Assembly: GCA_963691655.1 (NCBI GenBank)
Contig: OY829329.1
Span: 56,185,408-56,249,407 of the forward strand
Direction of reading: 5' to 3'
DNA length: 64,000 nucleotides
Source: Toxonevra muliebris
Taxonomy: Eukaryota > Arthropoda > Insecta > Diptera > Pallopteridae
In this document: piece by piece, positions 45,501 to 56,084 of the stretch
How positions within the stretch are numbered: position 1 is the first letter of the stretch
Layout of the letters: the number at the start of each line of letters is the position of its first letter
Program-made: the position numbers and the translations under genes
The notes under the pieces: model-generated
What the model saw: the letters and a program-made list of their open reading frames with translations, nothing else
Database searches by the model: none
Told to the model about the DNA's origin: nothing

Positions 45501-45780
45501 GCAAACAAAATAATTTTTTTCCTGATAGCGTTTTCTTTTCTCGATAAAATGTTGCATTTTTTCTACACCGTGCGAGTGCTGTCAAATTTCGTGTTTTTTT
45601 TCTGAAAAAGAGGCAGCCGTTTCAAAGGGTAATTTGTTCTTTTCTAAAAATGTTGCCTTCTGAGCGAGGAAAAATGTAAAAATTTTGCACGCAATTAAAT
45701 GACGGAGTGAGAGTGTAGTCCTGCAAAATAGCTGATTCTGATAGGGTAGCGTTTTGATGTTTGTTTCTTGCACTAAAGAG
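42508..45780. other. AT-rich non-coding stretch, no gene seen
   Basis: No recognisable transposon protein or exon. A moderately GC-rich patch at 42780-43040 has partly mirrored words (tactcggcg, cgccgagcatact). A CT-rich patch lies near 43340-43380 and an aggcgtggtta phrase near 43930. Confidence 0.55.
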
Positions 45781-46405
45781 CAGACTAGGGATCTAGTCAC
45801 AAAATTTTGACTGCACTATAGTTTGTATAACACCGCAATATGGTACAATAATTTATGGAAAATGAAAAAATATATATATTTTTCGTTGAAATTGAACTTT
45901 CTACAAAATATTTAATACAAGAAAAAGGTTAATATATTCATTCATTCAAACATTTATACATTCTTTTACGATGCATTTCAATTTGACCTTCAATTAAACT
46001 CTCTACACTTACCACAAAACGGTTAGTGGTAGTTGATTTCCACTAGTTTAGTGGTAGTTGGTTTCGATTTCCACTACCACTAAACGTTTAGTGATAGTGA
46101 GATTTTATTTCCTCTAACACTAAAGGTTTAGTGGTAGTTAGTTTTTATTTCCACTACCACTAAAAGTTTAATGGTAGTTGATTTTTATTTCCACTACCAC
46201 TAAAGGTTTAGTGGTAGTTGATTTTTATTTCCACTGCCACTAAAAGTTTAGTGGTAGTTGATTTTTATTTCCACTACCACTACAGGTTTAGTGGTAAAAA
46301 AATTTAATACCCACTACCACTAAACGTTCAGTGGTAATGGAGCCTTACTTCCATTGGCACTAAAAATAGTGAAGATCGAAATTTATTCACTAAATCCCCA
46401 GTCTG
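45781..46405. mobile_element. Non-autonomous hAT-like element carrying a 40-bp palindromic array
   Basis: The left end CAGACTAGGGATCTAGTCA and the right end read inward, CAGACTGGGGATTTAGTGA, match at 16 of 19. The flanks CTAAAGAG (45773-45780) and CTAAAAAG (46406-46413) agree at 7 of 8, as for a hAT target duplication. From about 46009 to 46340 a tandem array of roughly seven 40-base units carries TTTAGTGGTAGT and its complement ACTACCACTAAA as arms, so each unit can fold. No coding frame. A fragment lies at 14457-14664. Confidence 0.82.
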
Positions 46406-46504
46406 CTAAAAAGGCAACAAAAAGGCAGGGTCGAGGGCAACATTAAAAAATCGAACGAGGCAAAAAAAATACAACATTTTTTCGAGACTTTAATATGAAA
46501 GAAA

Positions 46505-46746
46505 GACGACCACGATAGTCTAGTGGAAAGTGCACTGGACTTTCACTCCGGAGTTGCGGGTTCTATTCCCGTCTTGGTCTGGTGGTTAATTCTCATAATT
46601 TTCTTATATTCACTTTCGATATGAAGTGAATGAGAATTATAAGAAAGTGTACAAGTCCAAATCTTGGTAAGCAATGTCAAAACCACCGAGTGATAACAAA
46701 TTTTCACACCTCCGTTCCGAATCAGCGTTAAAATGTAGGTCGAACC
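46505..46746 (+). mobile_element. tRNA-derived SINE, family A, copy 2
   Basis: The same order of blocks as 41517-41791: A box TAGTCTAGTGG, B box GGTTCTATTCC, then TTGGTCTGGTGGTTAATTCT and the hairpin-prone stretch, ending GTAGGTCGAACC. It runs directly into a second tRNA-like unit, so the 3' tail is replaced. The tRNA-like boxes are better preserved than in the full-length copy. Confidence 0.8.
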
Positions 46747-46960
46747 ATCGCCTCTGTAGTCTAGTGGCAGCATGCCGGACTCTTGTATCCGAAAACTCAG
46801 GTTCGCTTCTCGGCTACGGTACGGTTTCTTATCTACCTTTCTTTCTCTCTTCTTTCCTTTCATAACTTGGGACTTTGGTACAATAGATCTTATAAGTCGC
46901 AGTGCCTGACTTTCGGATCGTTCTATCCTTCAAATAATAATAATATGAAATAAATAAATC
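46747..46960 (+). mobile_element. tRNA-derived SINE, family B, abutting family A
   Basis: A new tRNA-like head begins CGCCTCTGTAGTCTAGTGGC (A box TAGTCTAGTGG) with B box GGTTCGCTTCT about 45 bases later, then a C/T-rich stretch, AGATCTTATAAGTCG and a (AAT)n/(AAAT)n tail. The 3' part is shared with 16838-16886. The direct head-to-tail placement after family A could be a dimeric SINE or insertion of one into the tail of the other. Confidence 0.7.
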
Positions 46961-47493
46961 TTAGCTTGGTAACTTAAAAATTATACCTAAATCTTTTTCT
47001 TTTCACATATTTTTAATTAATAACTTTAAAAAATTTAACGTTCTTCAATATTTTGTGCTTTTAATTAAAAAGTTAAGAAATTTGTATGTAATTAAGGCGT
47101 ATTTTTCGAATCTTCCTTCTTCTACTCTTAAAAATAAAACAAAAACTTATTCGCTGGAACAAAATCAGTTTTAGCTCTCATTTTAAACGATTTTTTGAAA
47201 GTGGTGCGTGATGCGATTTTTTTGACCGCCAAATATTTGTAAAGTTACCTGCTATTTAAACGACAACGTACAACAGGTTGGGTTTCAAGAAAAAATTATT
47301 AATAAAGGAAAAACAAAGCCCCCCATGGGAAAATGCTAAGGGCGACCGAATTTTCATTTATATTTTACTTGTTAAACGTTGAAATGAGTAAGTCAATAAA
47401 ATAAATTTCATTGTAATGCATAAATAAGTATATAAAATAGTGTTAACTGTAGATCAATATCAGTAAAAAAAGGTGTTCATGCATATATGAGTA
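46961..47493. other. Non-coding stretch, no gene seen
   Basis: AT-rich, with no recognisable element. Confidence 0.55.
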
Positions 47494-47881
47494 CAGTAAT
47501 CCCCGTTTAATTGCATCTATGAAGAAGTATAGTATCTGATTCAATTAACCGAAGAATTTTGAACTAAAAACTTAAAATTTCTGGCCCAATTAAAGAAACG
47601 CAATTAAGGTATAATCTCACTTTACAAGGCAAAAAAAAAAAAATAGAATTTTCAATATTTTATTACTCAGTCAATTTAATATTTATGAACTTAAAGTGGT
47701 ACTACATTTTTACAGAGTACAGAAAAACAAAAATTTGTTTTTTCTTTATTCATCTCTCCTCCAGAGGGCGTCTTAGTCGGCACATACAAAAAATAGACTG
47801 TCCATGGCAGACAGTTAACCTTAGAACTGGCTTATCTGAAACAAGAAAATCAAACGAAATTGTTTAATATACATATCGTTA

Positions 47882-48018
47882 CGCAGGAATCAACCAGATT
47901 TAGTGTAAAAAAGCAAACAAAAAAATTCAAGTTTTAAAAAAGAAAAAGTGTCGAGATGTTTTTTCCTCTAAAAAGCCCAAAAAATTTGTTTTCCGTGAAA
48001 TTCTGGTTGATTCCTGTG
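47882..48018. mobile_element. Miniature TA-flanked element, 137 bp
   Basis: CGCAGGAATCAACCAGA at the left and CACAGGAATCAACCAGA read inward from the right match at 16 of 17, with TA at 47880-47881 and 48019-48020. The interior is AT-rich. It has the size and form of a small Tc1/mariner-type MITE. Confidence 0.8.
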
Positions 48019-48130
48019 TAAAACACTCACACAAACACAACGCACCAAGAAAAAAAATCGGTCTAGTAGTTTCCGAGATTAACTGTTCGCCATGTAAAAA
48101 AACTCATTTCGAGTTGATGGATATAGATCT

Positions 48131-49200
48131 ATATGGGACATTCTCTGTCAATGGAAGATCCCCTCCCCTGTCCGAAATTGGTTAAGGTATATTATGGCAT
48201 GTTTGGGCTCAAATGAAAGCTTATTATCTCTAGTTTTGAATGCAACAAGGTCTTTTTTGATTTTGCAAGATGGCGGACCAATATGGCGGCTGCAAGTCTA
48301 CCACCTACCCTTAAAATAATAGTTTTGTCAAGAGTATGCTTACCCAAGTCATCATAAAAAAACAGATAAAGCCTATTTTTGTGTAATTTCAGTTGATAAA
48401 TATGAATCAAATATTATTTTTTACAGGAAATGTTATGTATCGTCCCTAACCTCAATTAATTAAAAATCCCAAAAAACTTTTTTCGTGTCTCACGTGTCCC
48501 AAGTCATCAGAAAACTTCCCAAATGACTTATTTTTCAATTTTCATTCCTTCACTTGGCTGTAACATACTTTTAGCGTTACCCAGAAACAACGACGTGAAC
48601 TTAGTAAGTCTCTGTTTTCTTTGCGGTGCTTTATTAGAGTGAAAACAAAACTAATAATGAAGAATAAGTTTTTTGGGAAGTTTTCTGGTGATTTGGGACA
48701 CGTAAGAAACGATAAAAAGTTTTTTGGGATTTTTGAATTTTTGAGGTTAGAGACTACATGTGGAAATAATATAAGATTCCTGTTTATCAGCTGAAACTAC
48801 ACAAAAATAAGCTTTTCCCGTCGTTTTATGATGACGTTGGTAAGCGTAAGATCCGAAAACAGCCTTTTTGGACCTTTTTTGAGGTTAGGAACAACACGTG
48901 ACATGGAAATTAATATTAGATTCATATTTAGCGGAAAAAAATATACGAAAAAAGGCTTTATCTGTTTTTTTATGATGACTTGGGTAAACGTACGCTTGAT
49001 AAAACTATTATTTTAAGGTGAGGTGGGAGACTTGTAGCCGCCATATTGGTCCGCCATCATGCAAAATCAAAAAAGGCCGTGTTGCATTCGAAACTAGAGA
49101 TAATAATCTTTCATTTGAGCCCAAACATGCCCTAAAATACCTTAACCAGTTTGGGACAGGGGGGGGCGGGGGTCTCCCATTGACAGAGAATGTCCCATAT
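48131..49200. mobile_element. Foldback-type element, about 1.07 kb palindrome
   Basis: The left arm starts ATATGGGACATTCTCTGTCA and the right arm, read inward from 49200, starts identically. About 290 bases of each arm then pair at roughly 90 percent, and the inner segments 48430-48530 and 48640-48760 (AAATCCCAAAAAACTTTTT, CCAGAAAACTTCCC) pair again, so most of the element is one imperfect palindrome. The right half contains an extra duplicated tract (48770-48840 versus 48905-48985). No coding frame is seen. One arm recurs at 10723-11070. Confidence 0.88.
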
Positions 49201-49355
49201 ATACATATATATATAATTCAAAAAATATTATATATTTAAAAAAAAAATTGGAGTATATTCTAAATATACTAAGGAATAAAATTATGTAAAAAAAATGATT
49301 TTTTGAAAAGTGTAAAGTGAGATTATACCTTAATACGGGGCTTGATTACCCGCTG

Positions 49356-50446
49356 AAAACTGTTTTATGTTTCTCATTATATAAATTATTAATTTTAATG
49401 CAATTTTTCAATTTTCCAACAACGCATGTATAGCTTGTCATAGTAAATAATAATTATTATTTATTTTCTTTTTTTTTTTTTGTTTCAACAGTATTACTAA
49501 CAACAGTTGCCGATGTGGTTATTGAATGTCAACAGCAGAAATCATTATTGACAGTTTTCGATGGCATATACTCTCTTATATATGTATATTAATATATTGC
49601 ACATAATTTTATTTTTGCATTAATTAATTGTGAATTCATTAGCGTGATTTTTTTTTTTCTCCCAATATTTTTTTTTCGTTATGTGTATTATAGCTTCATA
49701 TCTTTGCTTTGCAGTTTTTTGTTATTGTCATTTAATTATTGTATTAAAAATAAATCATGCAAAAAATATAATTAATAAGATTTTCATTTATGTATGTTCG
49801 TTGTTCATTGAGTTTAAAATTTTGTATATTGTTTGCATTTCATTTTGCTTCATCGAATAATGTCATATAAATTTATAAAATAAAAGCATATAACATAATA
49901 AAATATTGTTTTTAGTTATTATTATTCAAGCAGTGATTTCTGAATTTTACTACATTATTATAAAGTTAAGCAGATCTCATAATAATCAAATTACTTCAAT
50001 TTCTGTCTATGCTCATTTAATATTTAGCAGTCTGCTTAAACAAAATATATATTTAAGTGCAGGTATTAACATTGAATAAACAAAAAAAAAAACGAATACT
50101 CACTAAGAATAAATTTTCGTAAAAAAAATATACATGGAGATTTAAAAATCTATATGTATACCAAGAAATTATAAGAATACATAGGTGGTCCTTTAGTTAT
50201 GCTCTTTAGAATTCAATTTAAGAATTTTAATGTCTTTTTAAACTGGAAATGTGACAGTGAGCAAAAATAGGTGCATTACCTAAATCTATCTAAAACTTTC
50301 TGATGAATTTTAAAGGGAGCAAAAAGTAAAAAAAAAGAAATTTATTTTTTCTGATCGCATCTGATCGTGTCGTTCAAATTTCCTTATCAGTAAATTTTAA
50401 ACTAAGAAAACGTTACTTTTACCTATTGGTTTTTAATAATTTTAAA
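49356..50446. other. AT-rich non-coding stretch, no gene seen
   Basis: Only poly-T tracts and short TA-rich words. No element ends recognised. Confidence 0.6.
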
Positions 50447-51703
50447 TGGGGAGTATGAATATATAAACTCGTAATTGTGACTAACTTCATATCTATCATA
50501 CGCGCCATTTTTTTTGACATTGACAGCTATTCTATCTCGAAGAGCGCCAAAAATACTATAAGAATTGATCTGTCAAATAATTTTCATAATTTTACAAAAG
50601 TGTTTTACTATAGCTGAAAATGTCGAATTTCGTGCCAACAAAGCAACATTTGCGGGAAGTTTTAATTTGCTTCTTCCATTTAAAGAAAAACGCAACTGAA
50701 GCACATCGTTTACTCACTGAAGCTTATCCTGACTGTGCTATAGACGTTAGAATGTGTCAGGTGTGGTATGTCCGTTTCAAAAGTGGTGATTTTGATGTTG
50801 AAGACAGGGAACGTTCAGGCGGCCCGAAAAAGTTCGAAGATGAAGAATTGAAGGCATTACTCGAAGAAGATTCATGTCAAACGCAACAAGAACCTGCAGA
50901 ATCTTTAGGAGTTGATCAACCAACCATTTCTAAATGATTTAAAGCAATGGGAATGATTCAGAATCAAGGAAATTGGGTGCTGTACGAATTGAAGCCGAGA
51001 GACGTCGAACGACGACTTTCACATGTTACCTGCTGATTGAACGACAAAAAAGAAAGGGTTTACTGCATCGTATTGTGACTGGCGATGAAAAGTGGATACG
51101 TTACGATAACCCAAAGCGTGAAAAATCATGGGGACCGCCCGGACATGCATGGAACAAGCTCATGCTGTGTATTTGGTGGGATATGAAAGGTGTCGTGTAT
51201 TATGAGCTGTTGAAACCGAATGAAACGATCACTGGCGACCGCTACCGACTACAATTGATGCGTTTGAGCCGAGCATTAAAGGATAAGAGGCCAGAATATG
51301 AGAATAGACGCGACGAAGTTATTCTTCAGCACGACAATGATCGGCCGCATGTTGCAAGGCAAGTAAAAACATACTTGGAAACGCTGAAATGGGAAGTGCT
51401 ACCCCACCCGCCGTATTCTCCAGACATTGCTCCTTCTGATTACCACTTGTTCCGATCGATAAAACAGAGCCTGGCTGAACAGCACTTCCGTTCTTTCGAA
51501 GAACTCAAAAAATGGGTCGTTTCGTGGATAGCCTCAAAACATGAGGAGTTCTTTCAACGCGGAATCCGTATGCTACCAGAAAGATGGGAAAAGGTTGTGG
51601 CTAACGATGGACAATACTTTAAAGAATAAATTTATAATCACTTTTTCACAATAAATGTCCAAATTACGAAAAAAAATACGAGTTTATACATTCATACTCC
51701 CAA
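50447..51703 (+). mobile_element. mariner copy B, full length, 1,257 bp
   Basis: Inverted ends of about 27 bases are present: left TGGGGAGTATGAATATATAA and right, read inward, TTGGGAGTATGAATGTATAA, both continuing into ACTCGTA, with two mismatches. TA follows on the right (51704-51705). On the left the two outer bases are AA, so the duplication has decayed there. The element spans the full mariner length and contains one transposase pseudogene. Confidence 0.9.
50620..51629 (+). pseudogene. mariner transposase pseudogene, mauritiana-like
   Basis: It starts at MSNFVPTKQHLREVLICFFH with an intact N-terminal helix-turn-helix half down to LGVDQPTISK, then an in-frame TGA at 50935-50937. The frame continues KAMGMIQNQGNWVLYELKPR and loses one base in a T run near 51015, shifting into the catalytic half. 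The three aspartates are all present: TGDEKW, LQHDND and SPDIAPSDYHLF, with 34 residues between the second and third. A 10-residue in-frame deletion follows GPPGHA compared with copy A. The C-terminus is complete (WEKVVANDGQYF). One stop and one frameshift make it inactive as it stands. Subfamily is inferred from the SDYHLF, LPERWEKV and DGQYF motifs. Confidence 0.92.
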
Positions 51704-51705
51704 TA

Positions 51706-52179
51706 TTTAAACTGAAAATTTCTACTATATAAAATTGAATGCAACATGTTTATTTGTTTGTTCGTCTTTTATACGTTTCCCGAATCTTAATCCAATTCTT
51801 GCCAAATCCGTTGGTCTCCTAAGAATGTTATAAATTAAATATAAAGAGTTTTGAGCAAGTGGGCATGGTACCTCCCATACAACTCTAATGCTTTTCGGGT
51901 ATATCTCTGCAACCGTTTACAGTAGAGTACTGAAATTTGGAATAAAAACTTGTTATGGCACTTCTCACATAAATTAAATTTTCATTCTCAGATATCTCAG
52001 GAAGTTTTCTAAATTTCAAATGAGCGTGACATTTACCATACATTATCGCTTTTTTGAGTATCCATATCTCACTAGCAATTTATACTAAGTACATTACAGA
52101 GATTTGGTACAAAAAAACGAGCGTTAAAAAAATCTCGCACCAGCGCACCAAATGGTCTTTATCCGCCATTGCTCAGCAT
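51706..52179. other. Non-coding stretch with a possible Helitron-like start
   Basis: CTATATAAAATTGAATGCAA, TTTGTTTGTTCGTC and TTGCCAAATCCGTTGG resemble a phrase common in arthropod repeats often assigned to Helitron-type 5' regions. I found no CTRR end with a hairpin, so I do not call an element. Confidence 0.35.
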
Positions 52180-52706
52180 TTAACCCTTTCGGTATTTTGA
52201 TGCCATATGGCATCATTCACTTTAATCTGGCATAAAACAGGTGCAATACAAATTTTACTACTAGCATTATATATATTCGATTCTGTTAAGTATTTTTCAT
52301 ATTTTTGGATTGCCGAATATTTTAAATTTCTGCTTATGCTATTTTTTTAAATGGTTTTTGTCTTTGAAGTCAAGTCAAAAATCTATGCGCAAAAATTGAT
52401 TATCAAAACTGGTTGCATTATTTTGATAAAAAAGTTAAGAATTTATTTCAAAGTGGAAATATAACTTTCCAACTATGTTCGCAAAAGATAAAAGCATATA
52501 AAAATCTAAAAATTTAAGAAAAAATATTAACCCTTTTTTGTCTATAGATTCAGAAGTGTAATTTTTCAAACTTTAATAAAGGACAAACAAGGATACGCAG
52601 AGGTGTGAAAATATTTTATATCTGATGTAGAAATCCTAAGTAACTATGAATTTCATGCAAAAGTTATCTATCGACCCCAATTAAAAAGATGTACTGAAAG
52701 GGTTAA
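52180..52706. mobile_element. piggyBac-type MITE, 527 bp
   Basis: TTAA (52180-52183 and 52703-52706) brackets inverted ends CCCTTTCGGTA and CCCTTTCAGTA (10 of 11). The perfect 16-base palindrome GATGCCATATGGCATC lies at 52199-52214, just inside the left end. No coding frame. TTAA targets and CCC ends indicate the piggyBac superfamily. Confidence 0.8.
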
Positions 52707-53990
52707 ATATTTTACTATTTATTTTTTCGCGGAGATATAATTCAATTAATTTTAAGATTTTTAGGATTTTCCAACATTTTTATGATTTCTAGGACCAGAT
52801 TAAAAAAAACGAAGATTATTGATTCGAAACACATTCATTCCGATTCTGAATAATTTTGCAGCCTTTTGATTTTTGAATTAATACGAATATTTCAGTGAAA
52901 TAAGTTAAGGTTAAACAGGGTGAGTTATACATGCATTTCAAGTACTAGCGTATCCAGCGATTTCCTTAGGGAGGGGAGGGGGAGGTTTAATTAGTTCGCC
53001 CTTTTAAAATAATTCTTTGATTCATGATCAGTGATCAAAATGTATGAGATTTTTATTAGTGAGAGGGAAGCGGACCCTAAACTCCCCCGCTTTTATTATC
53101 GAAAAACACGATTTTGAATCATTTGAATACGAGGGAAAAATTATTCTCAAAACATATGGAGTGATTTTACTCGAAAATGAATACCGATCTCAACTCTAAT
53201 TTATAATCCAAAATAATTAAATAGAACTTTATTTCATTGCTAAGTAGGAATCCATATAAATTAATATGTTCTACATTTGGTATAAATAAAATTAATTACA
53301 TTGCACTAATATAGAATCAGCATGAATGTCCTAAAATGAAAATATATGAATGCAATTATGTAGCTATAAAATATTAACTAATATTACAACAAAAAATGAA
53401 AACGCAACTAAAATTGTTAGTTATTGTTGCTATACTAAACAGATATACAAACATACACATAGATATACATATGAACATTGTCATAAATTTTACGTGTTAA
53501 TACCATTTCGCTTGTGCGAACACTAACAACGATATTATCGTAACTATAACTATTACCACAACAATAACAACAACATGCTATCATCATCGTCCTCATCATC
53601 AGTGGTAGTAGTTAGTAGCGGCAGCAGTAGTATCATTAATGTTATATACTGTTGTTTTAATAGTATGCACCAACATACACATGCAAACTTATATATTTAG
53701 AAATCTGAGATCTCTGACAATAACAGCATGCAAATATTTATATATATGCATGCATAAGTATTCGTATGTATGTGTGTATGGATGTATATGCACACTAGGC
53801 ACGTTTGCAACATAAATATTTTAATTTAACTGGATAGTTACAAAAAACAATGTTTTTTTTTTTCTTAGAACTTTTTCTATATACGCGACGTATAGAAAAT
53901 TTTCGGATATATGCCATGCATATTATCCCAGTAGAAAAATTGATAAGCCTTTCTGAATTTATTAAGGAATTCTGATCTATAACACAATTC
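52707..53990. other. Non-coding stretch with G-run patch and simple repeats
   Basis: CTAGCGTATCCAG and a G-rich run (52944-52990) look like one end of the family at 20945-21170, with a C-run near 53085 as a possible partner. AACAACA, TCATCATC and tatgtatgtg runs occur at 53560-53800. No gene is seen. Confidence 0.5.
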
Positions 53991-54383
53991 TACAAATGGA
54001 AACTTTTGAAAACGAGCAGAGACGCGACAAATGGACTTAGGGTAATGGGGGGTCGCTGAGTCCGAAACTGTGGTCCGTTTTGCTCTACTACGTCACAATT
54101 ATTTTATTGACATCAAAATTTTTAAAAATGAAAAAAAATAAAATAAATAAAAATGCAGTACGTATTTATTTTCATCCAAACATCCATTTTTAGAAAAAAA
54201 AAATTTCGATTTTTTTTATTTTTTAACTTTAAAAATTAAAAAAAATTTTTTTTTTTAAATTTATTTATTTTTTTGTAATTTTGTTCATCCTCGTTATCAT
54301 CGTTCACCTTTATCTCGTTGTTATCTTAACCCAGTAATGCCTAGCGGTGCCATATGGCACCTTGTCGCTGAGCCGTTCCTGAG
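53991..54383 (+). repeat. Dispersed repeat R1, copy 3 (3'-truncated)
   Basis: It starts TACAAATGGAAACTTTTGAA like copy 2, carries TTAACCCAGTAATGCC (54326-54341) and the perfect palindrome GGTGCCATATGGCACC (54346-54361), and stops at CGTTCCTGAG, 50-60 bases before the end seen in copies 1 and 2. Confidence 0.8.
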
Positions 54384-55749
54384 AAATCTGTAACAAAAAT
54401 TCCAAATGAAGTCAATGGTGAAATTCAAACAAGTTGTAAGTTCACGGATCAAGTGATTCGACCCCAGAATTCAATACTTAAATTAGAAAATAACATAGCC
54501 CCACAAAAAAAAAAATGTTTTTTTGGGTCTGGAGGTCAGACCATGTTTTCTATATGTTTTTGGGATCCCTGAATCCGAGGTCCAAAAAACACCAGTACAT
54601 CATAACCTCATAAAATTTGTTTCCAGCCCGGTGGTCAGACAATGTTTTATATATGTTTTTGGGGTCGTTAAATATTTGAATATTTTTTACAACCACATCA
54701 CCGACACGCTTAAACCTCTTAATCCTCATTTTTAGTTTCTTTTATAAGCAGTTTTAAGCATAACCTTACAGAACCTTGTGGGGGTAAAGGTAGAAAACTT
54801 TCTTGGAATTGTCCTAGTCCCATTCTGTTTAGGTTAACACACAGAATCTTGAATCTTCATCTATGCAAAAAAAACTATGAAAACTCTGTTTTCAGCGGTA
54901 AGAAAGGTTTAGGCAGCTATTGCTCTTTTTCTACTGGGATAATTTTCTACCGCTATGTCATCGCATTCAATGGGTTAAATGTTAGAGTGTTGCCTTTTAA
55001 TAAACGAAATTATGAAAAGTTTTGTTAGCAAAATTTATGAAAATTGCTATTGTTGACATTGTGTTCTCGTCGCTCATTGAGCAAGAGCTGTAAGCAAAGG
55101 ATTGTATGGGTGTGTGAGGCACATGCTTTGAATATGAAATTTTTATAAAGTTTCAAAAAAAATGTTGTTAATTTTTTCAATGAATTTCATTTTCCTTTTG
55201 TATAAAGTTGTAAAATTTATCATTGCATAGTTATTTTAAAAATTTCTGTAATAAATTTTAGAGCTCATCATCTATTAGGTTTGATTGGATTATTGTTTAT
55301 GCTCATACCTACATAGGTATATAGGAGTAACTTCTGAACAAGAGTTATAGACCCATGTTTTTTCATTTTTATGAACTTTTAGGAAAAAACTAAAGTTTTC
55401 TTCCGAAACAATTTTACAAGCTTATGAATATATGACAGCTTCTTTCACAAAGGTTTTTTTTCAGTTACTGGTTTTGTGCATGGTAGAAGTATTTAGAAAG
55501 TAGATTCAATAAATTATCACTTAAAAATTAAACCATGGAAATACAACGCTGCTGCAAAAAGAAGAATAGTATCATAACAAATGTTTTCTCAATTGTCAAA
55601 ATTACTCTTTAATTCTTTTGCCTTGGTTTTATGCTTCTTTTATAAAATTTGATGGGAACTGTATGTAATTAGAAAGAATTGTTCTTACAATAAATTTTGT
55701 AGAAAAAGGGCTCATCCGCACATTTCGGTGTGGGTCAAGGTTTTATTCC
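54384..55749. other. Non-coding stretch with a short imperfect duplication
   Basis: GGTCAGACCATGTTTTCTAT (54534) and GGTCAGACAATGTTTTATAT (54633) begin two imperfect units 99 bases apart. A half-copy of the hairpin repeat of 16728 lies at 54429-54452. No gene is seen. Confidence 0.55.
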
Positions 55750-56080
55750 TATCTTTGGTATGATTTTTGTCTAATTTCAGGTCTGAATTTATATTTGAGT
55801 TTGGTCTGAGTTTTCATCAGAATTTCGGTCTGAAATTTATGGAACTTTTGATCTGATTTTTGGTTTGAATCTCGGTCTCAGTTTTAGTTTGTTTTTGGTC
55901 TTGATTTGCATTCTATTTCGGTCTAAATTTTGATTTGTATTCAGTCAGAGTTTTGATTTCTTGTTGACCTGAATTTGGTTGGAATTTTAGCCTGAATTGT
56001 GGCCAAATTTTTGGCCAGATTTTTTATCTGAATTTTGATATCATTTTTGGTCTGTGTTGGTTTGAAATTTCAGTCTACTT
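55750..56080. repeat. Degenerate cryptic repeat with TTTGGTCTGAATTT-like unit
   Basis: About 15-20 variants of TTTCGGTCTGAATTT at 13-18 base spacing. The unit is the complement of that in the array at 2218-2710, suggesting a common origin in opposite orientation. Confidence 0.65.
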
Positions 56081-56084
56081 TTTG

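Larger units (their letters stand above)
47494..49355. mobile_element. Possible pogo-like element enclosing other insertions
   Basis: The left begins CAGTAATCCCCGTTTAATTG after TA, followed by ATTCAATTAACCGAAG and AAGGTATAATCTCACTTTAC (47606-47627). The right, read inward, gives CAGCGGGTAATCAAGCCCCG and then AAGGTATAATCTCACTTTAC. The CAGTA start and TTAACCGAA-like interior resemble pogo/Tigger MITEs. The outer ends match imperfectly and there is no clear TA on the right, so the boundaries are uncertain. A 137-bp MITE and the foldback element lie within. Confidence 0.5.

Noticed and set aside
46747..46825. Functional tRNA gene
   Set aside because: tRNA-like boxes only. The downstream body and tail are shared with another SINE fragment.
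51718..52100. Helitron insertion
   Set aside because: The start resembles a Helitron-type phrase, but no CTRR terminus with a preceding hairpin was located.
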